Positions 1-11,613 of a stretch of DNA of 64,000 nt are shown piece after piece. The notes below the pieces were generated by a model that worked only from the letters and a program-made list of their open reading frames with translations, ran no database searches and was not told the origin of the DNA. Both the position numbers and the translations under genes were made by a program. Source of the DNA: Paralithodes platypus (taxonomy: Eukaryota > Arthropoda > Malacostraca > Decapoda > Lithodidae). The DNA is taken from NCBI GenBank assembly GCA_032716605.1, contig CM064509.1:46829120-46893119 (forward strand). The letters are read 5' to 3'. Within the stretch, counting starts at the first letter, position 1. Every line of letters begins with the position of its first letter.

Positions 1-889
1 CAGGACCTGCGTTCCCACTTCTGCAAAAAAAAATTGCCTCAAGCTATCAGGGATAGAGTTTTGCAGTCCCCGGTATTTACACCTAATTTGATGTCCCATA
101 TTGTGTGGTCAGAAGTGAACACTTTGTTGCTTAGGCCAGAGATGCAAAGTTATAAAGCTAAATTTGCTCAGTCTCCAAAGCCGCAGCCTCAGGAATTTCG
201 GCCCAAATCTAAGAAAGAATAAGCCAAGCCTTCTACCTTCTCATCTTCGTCCACCTCGGGTTTTGTCCAACTACCACGAGGTGGAGGGAATGCGCATGAA
301 CAGAAATTTTCAAAGAAAGGTCAATACCATCCCAAAGGCGGCAAAGGGTCGGGAAAGTCAAAGACGAATGGTCAATATCCTCAGTCTCAACTCGATAATC
401 AGTCAAGTCCAATAAAGAAAAACTAGACTCACCCAATGCCAATCATGAAAATTTAGAAACAAATCCAGTCGTCCAGCAATAGGTGTGCACGATCTCGGAT
501 CAGTTTCGAAACAATGTCCAAAACCTACCAACTGGAAATTTTCAGGAGTATCACAAGGCATGGCCTCGGGGCATGTGGGCAAGCAAGGTTGTACGGAAAG
601 GGCTCTCGTGGCGATGGCTCTGCAAACCTCTGATACGTTTTCCTCAGACTACAGTCCGTGTTTCTTTGGAGGCGGAGGCTCTCATCACCGAGATGCTTGA
701 GAAACAGATTCTCATTCAGGCAAGTCCAACATAAAAAGTCTTTACTTCCCGACTATTTCTAGTTCCAAAACGAAAGTCACAAATGTTGTTCGGTCATAGA
801 CCTGTCGAACCTGAACAAGTTCATTCACAACGACAAGTTCAGGATGCTGACTATCAGCCAAGTACATTTTACTGTACAACCTTTTCTAT
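1..889 (+). mobile_element. DIRS-like retrotransposon fragment: gag end and start of reverse transcriptase
   Basis: Broken frames read as the end of a gag-like protein, ending in a lysine/proline-rich segment near 160-222. Then comes the amino part of a reverse transcriptase. Frame pieces around 640-735 and 750-885 give strings such as LFLVPKRK, IDLSNLNKFIHNDKF and MLTISQVHFTVQP. These resemble the RT entry region of tyrosine-recombinase (DIRS-type) retrotransposons. Stops and shifts, such as the TAA just after 730, make it non-coding today. The sequence is interrupted at about 889 by a LINE and resumes at 2148. The family call is from memory of RT motifs; a Ty3-like relative is the alternative. 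Confidence 0.6.
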
Positions 890-2147
890 GCAAAATGGGG
901 TATGGAAAATGTGTAAATTAGCATGGGAGAAGGGAAGTGTGCCTGATGACTGGAAGACATGCATAATAGTCCCCCTGTATAAGGGTAAAGGGGAAAGAGG
1001 AGTGTGTGGTAATCACCGGAGTATATGTCTTCAAAGCATAGTAAGGAAGATGTACAGTAGGGTAGTGATCGAGAGAGTGAGAGCGAGAACGGAGAAATGG
1101 GTAGGTGAGGAGCAAAGCGGGTTTTGGAAGGGAATAGGGTGTGTAGACCAGATTTTTGCCTTGAAAAGTGTTGTGGAGAAATATATGAAAAAGGGACAAA
1201 AGCTGTATGCTGCCTGTATGGACTTGGAGAAAGCCTACGACAGAGTTGATAGAGAAGGTCTATGTATAGTATTGTGAATATACAATATATATATGGATGG
1301 AGTCGTGAAAGAAATACAAGGAAGGGCAGTGGATGTTGGTATACCACTGATAAGGGAAGGAAATAAGTGGAAGTTACCTGTACTCCTGTTCTGATGATGG
1401 ATAGTGAGTGGAAGTTGCAAGGTCTGGTAAATATGTTTGGAACAGTGTGTGAAAAAACGGAATCTGAAGGTAAATGTGGGGAAGAGTAAGATTATGGTCT
1501 TTGTGAGGGGTGCAGCCGCAGAGTGTGAGGTGAGGGTGAATGGTTAGGTTATTGAGAATGTCAGCACATTTAAGTAGTTGGACAGTGTGTTGAGAAAAAA
1601 TGGGAGTATGGATGAAAAACTGTGGTTTGTAGGTACTCTGAAAGCAGCAACAAGAAAGAGGGTGGTCAGCATGGAAGTAAAGAAGTCCTTGGATGATAGT
1701 GTGGTAATCCCAATATTGACATACGGGAGTGAAGCATGGACGTTGTTGAAGAGACACAAACCAAGAGTGAGAGGGGTGGAAATGAGTTAGTTGAGAAGTG
1801 CGTGCGGAGTTACATGGAGGTATGGACAGATGAATGAGGAAGTACAAGAGTGGTGTGGTGTGGATGTGGATGTGCTGGAAAGTGTGAAAGAGAACACTTT
1901 GAAATGGTTTGGCCATGTGGAAGCGAGAGAATGACTAAGAGAGTGTACGAGAGAGAAGTAGAAGGACAGAGAAGGATAGGTAGGCCGTGAGAGAGGTGGT
2001 AGGATGGAGTGAAGAAGTATATGCATGAAAGCGGTGTTGGATGCGAGAAGGGTCGTCGACTGACTGGGGACAGAGGTGCATGGGCACGATTCAATTGTGG
2101 CCACCCCTTATGGTACCATGGGGTCTGGCAATAGAGATAGATAGATT
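890..2147 (+). mobile_element. LINE fragment with partial reverse transcriptase, inserted in the DIRS-like element
   Basis: The frame 894-1277 encodes RT fingers/palm motifs: WEKGSVPDDWKTCIIVPLYK, a degraded YRSICLQS motif, EEQSGFWKGIGCVDQIFALK and MDLEKAYDRVDREGL. After frame breaks, 1578-1790 and 1790-2100 read as the carboxy end, including the LKWFGHVE motif typical of this LINE group. It ends in a short (GATA)n tail at 2134-2146, after which DIRS-like sequence resumes. It belongs to the same broad group as the insertion at 20924-21683. No intact frame remains. Clade (RTE-like or relatives) is not assigned with certainty. Confidence 0.8.
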
Positions 2148-2300
2148 TCGTTACATCTCTCAGAAGTATACTGACACATTCCCATAAACAGGTTTCAGAA
2201 ACTGGTGCGACAGACAATCGTTGCTCCACATTCGAACAAGGCATCACCATTCTATGCTATCTGGATGACTGACTTTGTCTTGGCATGTCACCAGAGTTAA
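2148..2300 (+). mobile_element. DIRS-like reverse transcriptase, resumed after the LINE
   Basis: After the (GATA)n tail of the LINE, one frame reads QGITILCYLDD at about 2237-2269, followed by an in-frame stop. YLDD is the RT catalytic box in the form expected for DIRS or Ty3-type enzymes, and it lies where the interrupted RT at 1-889 would continue. Frame shifts upstream show it is dead. Residues between the N-terminal RT motifs and YLDD are partly lost. Confidence 0.55.
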
Positions 2301-2379
2301 TAATAGCTAATAGTCAATAATTGATAGTCGTGAAGGAATGCTGACCAATATGCCTGACTTCTCTAAGTCCTTCAGGGGC

Positions 2380-3600
2380 TATACTATTGCCAGTCTCATT
2401 GGCCTTAGGGCAGTGGTATCTGCTTTGCCAGCCGGACAATCAATGAGGTGAAAAAAAGTTACCCCCATTCACAAGTTGGAGTACTTGGGGCTCATCTTTG
2501 GCCTGAAGTCATTCCGGCTATATTGCGGCGACTGGGTAGAAAAAATTGCAGACCATCGCTCTGGAGGACCCACTCTACTGAATCGATGCTAGTAAGGTTG
2601 TGTGAGCTGTTGGAAGAATTCAATTATGTAGTTCAACACAGACCGGGGATACTGCATAAAAATGCTAACGGTCTGTCTCGAGGTCTTATGGCTGTGGATC
2701 CGCAAGAAGAATTGTGAAGGGCCATACAGTTAAATCCCCTCCTATCAACGGAAAAGCAGCAGCTTGTCGACTCAGCCAAAGAACTTGGGTGGCCCGCTTG
2801 GTTACCCGTTCATTTCAAGAAGTGACTCATATGCCTGGGTGATCAGGTCTCAACAGACAAAAGGTGTAACATTCTACCAACCATCCAAGGACGCACTATA
2901 ATCACCCTCCTCCACGGGAGTCCTGGGGCTCATCTTGGGGAGAAAACTCTGCTGCAGGCTTTCAAACAAAGATTCTGGACCCTTGCCACCGAAGACTTGG
3001 CTGCCGAAGTCACCTGGGGGGTGCCTTGGGTGTACCTAGGGTAAACTCCACGTGAATCGTCCATTTGAGGTGTTATCAATAGATGTGATGAGCCCTCTCG
3101 CTTTATATAACGGATGATTTCGTTATAACGTTCGTGGACGTTTTCTCCAGGTTCCTGATTGCTGTCCCTGTAAGAAACCACAATGTCCTCACCACGGCCA
3201 AAGCCCTTTTGTGTCACGTCATCTCTGCCTTCGGCCTCCCCACCACCATCCTAAGTGGCTGTGGGCGAGAGTACTTAAGCAAAACTGGGTGGCCCTCTTT
3301 GACTTATTTGGACTCATGTTTACACTCACCTCCCTCTACCAACCCAAAGTAAACGGGATATGTGAACATTCCCACCGATCCTTATATAATACCTTTTGAG
3401 CTTCTGTGATCCACGGGCAATGACAACATTGGTCTGACCTCCTCCCCATCGTCCAGTGGGGGTCTTAACCAGGCCTCCCACATCTCCATCAGCCACATCC
3501 CCCACAAGCTCCTACTTGGGCAGCTACCCGCCCTTTCTTTGCTAGCCACTCTACACACACCCCAGAGGCAACCCCTACTCCCCTTATATCCCCTCATCTA
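2380..3600 (+). pseudogene. Ty3/Gypsy-like RNase H end and integrase, decayed
   Basis: Broken frames carry a THKLE-like RNase H region (HKLEYLGLIFGLK) and then the RNase H/linker signature VVQHRPGILHKNANGLSR near 2630-2680. The integrase zinc-region match HGSPGAHLGEKTLLQAFKQR follows near 2918-2970. An integrase core segment (3134-3399) reads FSRFLIAVPVRNHN, then SAFGLPTTILSGCGREYL and YQPKVNGICEHSHRSLYNTF. The usual acidic residue after ILS is replaced (SGCG, where SDRG/SDNG is common). Stops and shifts occur throughout. The order RNase H, linker, integrase is that of Ty3/Gypsy pol. Confidence 0.75.
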
Positions 3601-4660
3601 CCTGCACCCGAGGACTGGCCCCCGAAGCACCCCTTTTCCAAACTTCCCTGCATCTTCAGCGCGTCCTCCCCCCTCGCCACTTGTCACTCACCCAAGCACC
3701 CCCCCACTCCTCTTCTGATGCCCCGGCTGGATGATTCTCCCACCCTGCCCCTGTCCCACCCCCTGAGGCACTCGCCCCGCCACCACCCTACGAAGGGAAC
3801 CTCCCCCCCTCTCTCCCCGGCGAGCTTGACCCTTAAGGCTGCTCCTTTTTCCCCACTCAGGCCGAGGCAGCGGTGCATAATACTACTTGACCAATCACGA
3901 CCCGCTCAGGCGCATTTTTTGGCCTCCTGATCACTACCTGACCAAAAATACCCTGAGGCCACACCACCACCATCACTTGACCTCTTCTCGTCCTCAGAAA
4001 CACACTCTCCTCGAGCCTACACAGCCATGGACTACCTGGATGACCTCATCATGTAAGACACTACCCTGTAGTCTGCCACCTTCTCCACATCAGAGAACCC
4101 TTCACCAGGAAAATCACGGATTCCAAGATCCTCCTCCCTCTCGTCTGTGCCTACCCCTATGGTGCTCTATATGCTACCTCCAACACCAATGGAGTAGGCT
4201 GCATCTCCAGAGGTTCACCCTTGAACACCAACTACGAGTCCTCTGCCACGATGATGGGAGCCATAAGATGTGGTCCAGAGAAAGGGATTATGTTTTGAGC
4301 AAAGGTAGTGTTGGGGGATATCCTCAAGATTCCCCAACGTGGAACCTTAATACCAAGGGATACAGTGGGTGAAATCCACTATCCAGGTACCTCCTATGTC
4401 GACAGTAAGGAAAGTGCTAGTGGTCTATTTTGTAGAGACAGACTGCCTCAAACCCTCCACGATGCTGCCGAAGCCAAGATGAATACTAGGGACAGTCGAG
4501 GTTCCATCAACTTCTTTAGTAAAGGAGGTCCTCGAAAGGTACTATGAGGAGATAGAGGACGTGGTAGAGCATGATAGGGAAGAATAGGAGCCCAGAACCA
4601 CCTCAGCATCTGTACCACTAACGAACCTTAAACTGGAACCCCTGCGACATGTAAGACTAT
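3601..4660 (+). other. Proline/serine-rich open stretches of unknown origin
   Basis: Directly after the integrase remnant the sequence is C-rich and gives overlapping proline/histidine-rich frames: 3718-3930, 3887-4372 and 4308-4547. The last reads as an ordinary mixed-composition peptide. The position suggests the 3' end of the same LTR element (pol tail or a third frame) and its flank, but I recognise no domain. The right arm lacks about 125 bases that correspond to roughly 4150-4280. Function unknown. Confidence 0.35.
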
Positions 4661-4945
4661 AGGTTTGATCCCCGAAGGGATGAAGAGAAAACCTAATATT
4701 TTATATAATGACTCCGGAATCAATGTCGTACTGCCAATAATTCATATTTGGCGACCTGACCACTAGGGAAGCCCTTCATAGGGAACATCCCGTTACTCAT
4801 CAAGAACCAAGTACTTACATCATAGGTGTTCTTTCTGATATCTCACGCATAGGAAGATAGGGAATGGGAAGGTGTGGAGGGAAGGTGCTCTCGTCATTGA
4901 CTCTGCAGTAACTTTATACTCTTCATCCCTTCGGGGATCAAACCT
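4661..4945. repeat. 27-base perfect inverted repeat around a 231-base loop
   Basis: Bases 4661-4687 (AGGTTTGATCCCCGAAGGGA and seven more) are the exact reverse complement of 4919-4945. The segments beyond each copy also share a direct similarity (TCAATGTCGTACTGCC near 4724 and TCAATGACGTTCTGCC near 4969). This suggests a mobile element with inverted ends or a duplicated-and-inverted unit. The mirror copy in the right arm has one base changed in one stem. Confidence 0.75.
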
Positions 4946-5640
4946 ATTATTTAACAGTGGCTCCTCCGTCAATGACGTTCTGCCGACTTCTAAGAATGCC
5001 GGAGGGACATAACTATGTAAAAAAAGTACCCAAAACACAAAGATAGAAAAAAAGACTTGCTGAATATTCCACATGTATTACAAAGAATACAGCTTGTGCC
5101 CTGTGAACTGCTGATGAAGGAAGTACTACAGAGAGTAATCAAATATTAGTTTGTACATTTGTGCTCACCCAGTAAACAAGGTGGCTATATTGTATATACA
5201 ATTGGGGTCGGACATATCGTATTACCACAGCACATTGTATCATAGATGATTGTTATGAGCAGTACATGTTCCAATAACCATTGCCACGGTCAGACGTTGT
5301 GCCAAAGCCACTCCTTACAACTAAAGTCATTTGTAATATATTCAGAATGGGCAGCCTTATGCTCAACTAGTATGGAGATTCTACAAGAATACATACATAC
5401 TTTTGTATGACTAGATATGAAATTATTCATACCTTAAATATATTTCATGCCTTATACTTATACAATCCTTATGTATTAAATATCATTGTATCACAAGAGG
5501 TATGGGGTCTGGATACTCCCAATATCCCCCCCCCCCCCTCTCTCTTCATAAAACTAGTACAAAGAATCTTTATGATACAAAACATATTTACAGAGGTTGA
5601 TGTAGGGCCACATATTTTACATGAGGTTTATCTAAATGTA
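4946..5640. other. No recognised feature; AT-rich spacer with a poly-C run
   Basis: This stretch shows only short chance frames, a run of 13-14 C near 5527-5540 and otherwise AT-rich unique-looking sequence. Its right-arm mirror is interrupted by the 760-base LINE insertion at the point corresponding to about 5432. I see no gene, RNA or terminal repeat. Confidence 0.5.
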
Positions 5641-6215
5641 CCGACAAGAAAAGAGAGAGAAAAGTAAGAGATGAAGCCCACAGAGTGGTCTACACGATAT
5701 TGTCCAACGAAAAGTTATGGAGGAATTGTGCGATGCCGCCCACTTTCTATCATTGTGAGTTTTACGGAGAACTCCAGGATTACTTTCCCTGATTCCTGAA
5801 ACAGTACGTGCAGCCACCTGGTATTTCTCAACCTCATATTAGTCTCCGGTGATACCCAAAAATATTATCGGATTCAACCTGAGCATGCAAGTCGTAAGTG
5901 CACGTGTGTGAGGCCCCGCTTTTAGGCAGGAACCTATAATTGACGGAATTGAGGACACTGCCTTCAGATTGTCCATTCTGAACGCTACTCACTTGCCTTG
6001 AAGGGGGGAGCCATACATTTTGAGAAGCTGCAATGATACGAACAACTCTTTTTCATTTTTGTGCCAATTGTCGTGTGTGGAACATTGGCCTTGACCCTGA
6101 TGACCCTCGGTTGACTGAAAGTCCCACCCGAGAGTCCTGATGCATCTGTATCTATCCATGCTGTCGGCGGTGGATCGAACCACTGCTGAACGAATGTCAG
6201 AATATGTTGCTGAGC
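5641..6215 (-). mobile_element. DIRS-like RNase H fragment on the reverse strand
   Basis: Read on the reverse strand, about 6200-5985 encodes [15 protein letters not shown] and, after a shift, [14 protein letters not shown] and [20 protein letters not shown]. The next bases read MDNLKAV. The TDAS start and MDN motif match RNase H of DIRS/Ty3-type elements. Beyond it, 5817-5640 gives an open frame (VSGIRESNPGVLRKTH) that I cannot identify but that keeps the same orientation. It is opposite in strand to the DIRS-like piece at 1-889, so it is a separate or rearranged copy. Confidence 0.65.
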
Positions 6216-6221
6216 CAATAT

Positions 6222-6352
<131 letters not shown>

Positions 6353-6499
6353 TATGTTCACCACCTGGCCTCCCTAGCTGATCCTGCGCCTCATCAACAC
6401 TGAGGGAAGCCCAAGCCTGCCCTCCAAAGCACCTTCTCATATCAATACATTATACTACAAACACCTTACATACTACACTAACTCCCCCCCCCCCCCCCA

Positions 6500-6912
6500 A
6501 AAAAAAAACAAAAAAAAAACAATCGCAATGACTACCCGCCTCGGAGTCCACATGGTAGGGGTGGGGGGGATCAGAAATGCCCCAATTTGGTCTGTCCTCT
6601 GGTGTGTACCACAAGGGGGTAAGGGGGCTCTCACTTATGGTGGAGGAAAACATGAATATGCCCCACGCATCCTACTGCGTGTTGTACAACTAGTAGGAAA
6701 GACTGGAAACTGGTTCGGGATTTAAAAGTCATCCCGAGCGAAGAATGTATCCGCCAGCATAAGCTACTTGTGTGTGACATGATTTTATACAGAGATCCTG
6801 AGCGCAAGAAGGTATATGTGCCCAAAAGGAGAGTGTGGCTGCTGAAGAAAATGGAAGTTAGGGATAGGTTTCATAGTGAACTGGAGGAAATTAATAGAAA
6901 AAAAGGAATCTA
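6500..6912 (+). pseudogene. LINE endonuclease fragment
   Basis: After a poly-C/poly-A run, pieces in two frames read LTYGGGKHEY, then DWKLVRDLKVIPSEECIRQH, then KLLVCDM and VYVPKRRVWLLKKMEV up to about 6912. This matches the late endonuclease/linker region of LINEs (the KVIPGE..QH..LV pattern), probably the same broad group as the RT fragment at 890-2147. One frame shift near 6690 and a stop at the end leave it dead. Confidence 0.65.
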
Positions 6913-7089
6913 GGCCTAGCGATGTAAATAGTCTATGGAATTTCTTTAAGGGAGGTCACCTGCTTTTTTTATCTTTCTCTCCTTTTCTCTCTTTCTCTGG
7001 CTTGTATCCATTCGGTCCCATTCAGCCAACGGTTTTAAGATGTTTATCCCCAGCCAGGTGTCGAATTCTTCCTGGTGAGCGATAGCAAG

Positions 7090-8184
7090 TGAAGTGACGG
7101 GGTTGGATAGAACGGGGTTGGGAAACACCTGTAGGATTGCCAGCCTACAGGTGAGTAGGAAGGAGAAAAGAAGAAACAAACAGCAGAGACACCATTCCAT
7201 ACCAGTTTCTCATGATGCAGAGAAACAAGACACAGAGGAGTACCCCATTTTACCAGGTCATTCCCGTTTTCTTACTACCAGGAAGACGGGTCACCTAGGT
7301 CAGTCACCCCTATTAAAGAATGGGAGTGTCAGCCAATCACCATCCAGGTTTCAAACCCTCCCCACCAATCATCAGCCTTCATTGCACCAGCAGCCAGATT
7401 TGCAGTATACAGAACAAATGTATATGCAAATTCCACATCAAAGACCTGAGTGCTACCGACATAGGTAGGGATATTAGGATCTACAGTACAAGACTGTTAC
7501 GAAGAACTCTGGACCAACCCAGGAATATAGAGAAGACCAGAGTTATTCCCTGATTCACCAATAACCCTCAATTATAATGAAATCACCAGAACTGCTATCA
7601 TATGCTATCATATCCTTCCTAGACTTAGTAACTCCCACCGGAGTATTAAATAAAATACTTTAAATGATTAGGTACCTAATGATAACTACCATGTATTTTT
7701 AAGCTAAGTATTTACTTCACTATTGATGTCACAACGATTCACTATATCCTTTTAACATTGAATTACTATAAGTTGAAGATAAGAAAATATCTGAACATGT
7801 ACTCAACGAAATTGTTGAGAAAGCAAGCACTTCCACCTCGGTAATGTTCTTAAGTCTGAAAAGTCCGGAGCATCTAACTAAAAGTGGTAACTGCCTCCTC
7901 CTACCCCTTGAGACTACAATGAGCCCTGTTGTGTTGCCTTTGACGTCTGGATGTGAGATTCCTGACGGTGCGAAGCAGCCCTGAAGTCTGGTCCAGGCGA
8001 GCCTACGCTCTACGCCGGCCAGACTTGCTCTCGATCCTCAACCCCCCCCCCCCCCCCAACTTCCCCTAAGTGCCTCTGAGTATCTTACGTTGTGATTATT
8101 GATGTGAAGGTAAGGTAAAATATGTGAATATTCATTGCTAATCTCTGTGTAGCTCTGTTTCCAATATCCTTGATTGTTACGTAT
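7090..8184 (+). mobile_element. Truncated LTR of a Ty3/Gypsy-like element
   Basis: Starting with TGAAGTGACGGGG, this stretch matches the 5' portion of the long LTR at 55199 over roughly 1.1 kb. It diverges at about 8184 (corresponding to about 56290). A third copy is the right-arm mirror. Short open frames inside (7094-7468, 7320-7553) are not conserved as genes. It includes a poly-C run at 8041-8057. No internal region follows; it is joined to a SINE-like module. Confidence 0.65.
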
Positions 8185-8492
8185 GCATTAATAGCATTGT
8201 ATGAATATTCCCATATTCAAAATATGCTACAGGGGGGCAATGCCTCATGAGATAATTGCTCAATAGGTGGCGTTCTGAGAGTGAGGGTCCGAGTGTGGGG
8301 GTTGAGACGGTGAAGCGCAGAGGCGGAGCAACTTCAGAGATGGGGTTGCTTTGAGCCGTGAATGGGTGCTTTGCACGTCTCACTCCCTAGACTGGAACAA
8401 GACCTCACGGGCCTCACCTTGTTCAACGGTGGAGTGTACAGGCTCTCAGCCTATGCCCGAGAGGGAGTAGTTGGAATAAAAAAAAAAAAAAA
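8185..8492 (+). mobile_element. SINE-like 3' module with poly-A tail
   Basis: This 308-base unit ends in a run of 15 A after TTGGAATA. The same unit forms the 3' two thirds of the tRNA-headed insertion at 49428-49903, where it also ends A-rich. Here the tRNA-like head is missing and the unit is joined directly to LTR sequence, so it is probably a 5'-truncated copy of the composite SINE. Confidence 0.55.
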
Positions 8493-11458
8493 AGCTCTCA
8501 AAAAAACTAGCTGCTGCTATCTACTTCACTACACTACACATGCACACCACACTAGCTTTTTCCACAATAAATGTATCTAATGATGAACAATAGCCCAGCC
8601 TTGGAGTCCCAAGGGGGGGGGGGGGGGGGGGGGGGCATTAAAACCCCCGAACCTACCCGACCTTCCCCTGACGACCCCTCAAAAATCTCTGGGCTCCGGC
8701 CTGTCACTCTTACTTTTGCAGCATTCGCTGCCTTTTTTAAATTTTCCCTCTGTTGAACACCATCTCTCCTCCTACAAACCTGATATTATTTTCCTCACTG
8801 AAACTCAGGTGTCTGAAGCAACTGCCAGCAGCCCCATCTCTGCATTCTCCTATTTTCTCTATCCTAGTTTCAAAGCCAAAGACGGATGTTGTGCATACGT
8901 GCACAACAAACTCACTCGCTCTCGTGTTCCCGATTTCGACTCCTCTGAATTCTCAACTTTATAGCTCAAACTATTCTGTCATTCTCATGCTAAATATTTA
9001 TGTGCTGTTTACTTTCTCCTAACTCTACCGACTTTCCCAAATTCTTTGACTATCTAATCTCTAAAGTGGAACAAATTCTATCCATTTCTCCTTTCTCAGA
9101 AATCTCCATGTTAAGAGATTTCAATGTTCACAACCGCCAATGGCTTTCTTCTCATACTACTGACCAACCTGGTGAACAAGCCTACATCTCTTCTATCCTA
9201 ACTGACCTATAGCAGCTGGTTCAGCAACCCAACTGTATCCCGGATCGCTTCAGAATTCCGGCCAACATTCTTGACTTGTTTCTAACTTCTAACCCTTCTT
9301 CTTATACTGTCAATCTTTTCTCTCCTATGGGCTACTCCGACCATAAACTTATCTCTTGTTACCTGTCCTATCTCTACAGTACTGCCACCAGATCATCCCA
9401 GCCGGTGGCACTTGTGACACTTTGGCACTGCCGACTGGGAGGCTCTCCGGCAGTTCTTCTATGATTTCCCATGAAATTATTTTTGCTTCCGTTGCCGAGG
9501 ACCCTCGGAGAGTGCTGAACGCATTATCAAGGTAATCTATCAGGCATGGAGGCATACATTCCATATTCTTTCCCTCAGACTAATGCAAAACAAACTTGGT
9601 TTACTCACACTTGTTCTACTGCTGTTCGCAATAAGGAGGAAGCATTCAAACGGTACCGATGCCTTTTAAACTGAAGAATCTCATTCTTCCTATGCTTCTG
9701 CCCGGAATCAAGCCAAAACAAATTTATGACTCGCCAAACACTCTTTCACACTCTTCGCTCAAACTTTCACTAGAAACTCCACCTTGGATGATTCTGGTGC
9801 TATTCCTCCCTCTCCTCCCTCTCTCCTACTTATGCCTAATATCCTAATATCTTCTAAAGATGTACTTTCTACCCTCTCTGGGCTTAATATTAAGAACGCG
9901 TACGGCCCGGATGGTGTTCCTCCTGTTGTACTCAAGAACTCTCTTCCGTGCTGACTCCCTGCCTAGGTGAACTCTTCCGTCTCTGTCTCTCCTCTAACGT
10001 CTTCCCTTCTTGCTGGAAGTTTGCTCTCATTCAACCTGTCCCAAAGAAAGGTGACCGCTCTCAACCCTCCAACTATCGTCCAATTGCTCATCACTAAAGT
10101 TATATAAACTCTTCTTACTTCCAAATTTCTTAAGCATTTCTCTTCTCATAATCTACTCTCAGATCGCCAGTATGGCTTCCTTAAGGGTCGCTCTACAGGT
10201 GATTTTCTTTCGTATCTTACTAACTCTTGGTCATCCTACTATCAGGACTTCAGTGAGACCTTTTCTATTGCGCTAGACATATCGAAGGCCTTCGATAGAG
10301 TCTCATACAAATCTTTTATTTCTAAACTACCCTCCTTCGGTTTCTATCCCTCCATCTGTGCCTTTGTCTATAATTTCCTTTCCGGCCGTTCCCTAGCTGC
10401 GGTTATGGACGACCATCGTTCACTTCCTCATGCTATCAACTCCGGTGTTCTTCAGAGCTCTGTCTTATCTCCCATTCTCTTTCTAATTTTCATAAATGAT
10501 CTTCTCAACTGTACCTCCAGTCCCATTCATTCATACGCAGACGACTCTATCTTACACTACTCACTTAGTTTTCCTGAACGCCCCGGCCAACAATCCCTCA
10601 AAGAGAAACGTAATGAAGCCATGCAACACTTATCTTCTGATCTAACTACTATTTCCAATTGGGGCAGAGAAAACCTTGTTGCCATTAATGCTTCCAAAAC
10701 CCAATTTATCCATCTATCTACCCGTCGTGAACTCCCAGAGGACTATCCCTTACAATTCAACAATACAAAAATCAATCCCTCATCTTCTCTCAATATTCTC
10801 GGTGTCTCGTTTTCTTCTGCTCTCTCTTGGAAGGACCATATTACCAGTCTTGCTAAGGCAGCCTCCCAGAAGCTGGGTGTACTCAACCGCCTCAAGGGGT
10901 TCTTTACCCCTGCACAGCTTCTTGCTCTGTACAGGGGCACAGTGCGTCATTGTATTGAGTATTGTTCACATGTGTGGGGAGGATCCTCTCACACCGCACT
11001 CCTAGACAAAGTAGAAAGGAAAGCTTTTTGTATGACTAACTCCCGCCCACTCACCAACTCTCTGCAATCTCTCTCTCTTCGCCGCAATGTTTCATCTCTC
11101 TCACTATTCTATCACGTCTATAATAATCAATGTTCATCAGAGCTTTCCCAGTGCATACCACCTCCTCTATGTACGGTATGTAGTACCCGTCTTGCAACAC
11201 AATCCCACCCCTACTCTGTGCAACTCTCCAACCCAAGAGTGAAAAGGTATTCTCAGACCATATTCTATTCAACTGCTGAGCTTTGGAACTCTCTCCCAGA
11301 ATCAGTCTTTCCCTCTTCCTATGACTTACATTGCGTCAAACTCCGTGTGTCCAGGCATTTTGGCTCGAACGTCCCTTGATTTTGGCCCTGTCACTCTTTC
11401 AACTCTGGGGGAGGAACTACATACAGGCTGCCTTTTGTCTCCCTCACTCACATAGATT
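8493..11458 (+). mobile_element. Jockey-like non-LTR retrotransposon, left-arm copy
   Basis: This is the most complete copy of the window's most frequent LINE. The 5' part (8493-8715) holds a 23-base poly-G run at 8613-8635. Apurinic-type endonuclease pieces follow at 8716-9460, with an ITETQ-like motif written ffLTETQ, DFNVHNRQW and YSDHKLIS. A linker comes next, and the RT reads from about 10000 (VPKKGDRSQPSNYRPIA, DRQYGFLKGRSTGD, ISKAFDRVSY, SYADDSILHY). The 3' end is CTCCCTCACTCACATAGA near 11450. Several shifts and stops break the endonuclease and RT start. Jockey/CR1-side placement is by motif, not phylogeny. Confidence 0.85.
10405..11379 (+). pseudogene. Carboxy half of Jockey-like ORF2 (RT palm to C terminus), open for 324 codons
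   Basis: The longest open stretch in the left arm. It starts within RT with an INSGVLQ block, followed by ILFLIFINDLL, the catalytic SYADD (about residues 51-55) and the thumb region with a FTPAQLLALYRGTV motif. The C-terminal domain ends SRHFGSNVP. The conserved GVLQG step reads GVLQS here but GVLQG in the right-arm copy, so this copy has mutated a normally conserved glycine. The frame upstream is broken, so it is a relic, not a protein. Confidence 0.85.
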
Positions 11459-11574
11459 TTGTTTTGGGCAGACAATTAACCAATTGTCAGGAATATTATG
11501 TCATATTGCTTTGATAGGTGTGAATAATCTAGTTAGGCTGTCTGATTATAGATGGCGTCGTTCATGAGAGCGAG

Positions 11575-11576
11575 TG

Positions 11577-11613
<37 letters not shown>

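Noticed and set aside
3684..3930. Proline-rich host protein
   Set aside because: It is a C-rich stretch open in several frames on both strands, joined to integrase debris, with no conserved domain.
8613..8635. Poly-G run as a regulatory G-quadruplex element
   Set aside because: The run length differs between arms and it sits in a dead LINE. Homopolymer instability explains it.
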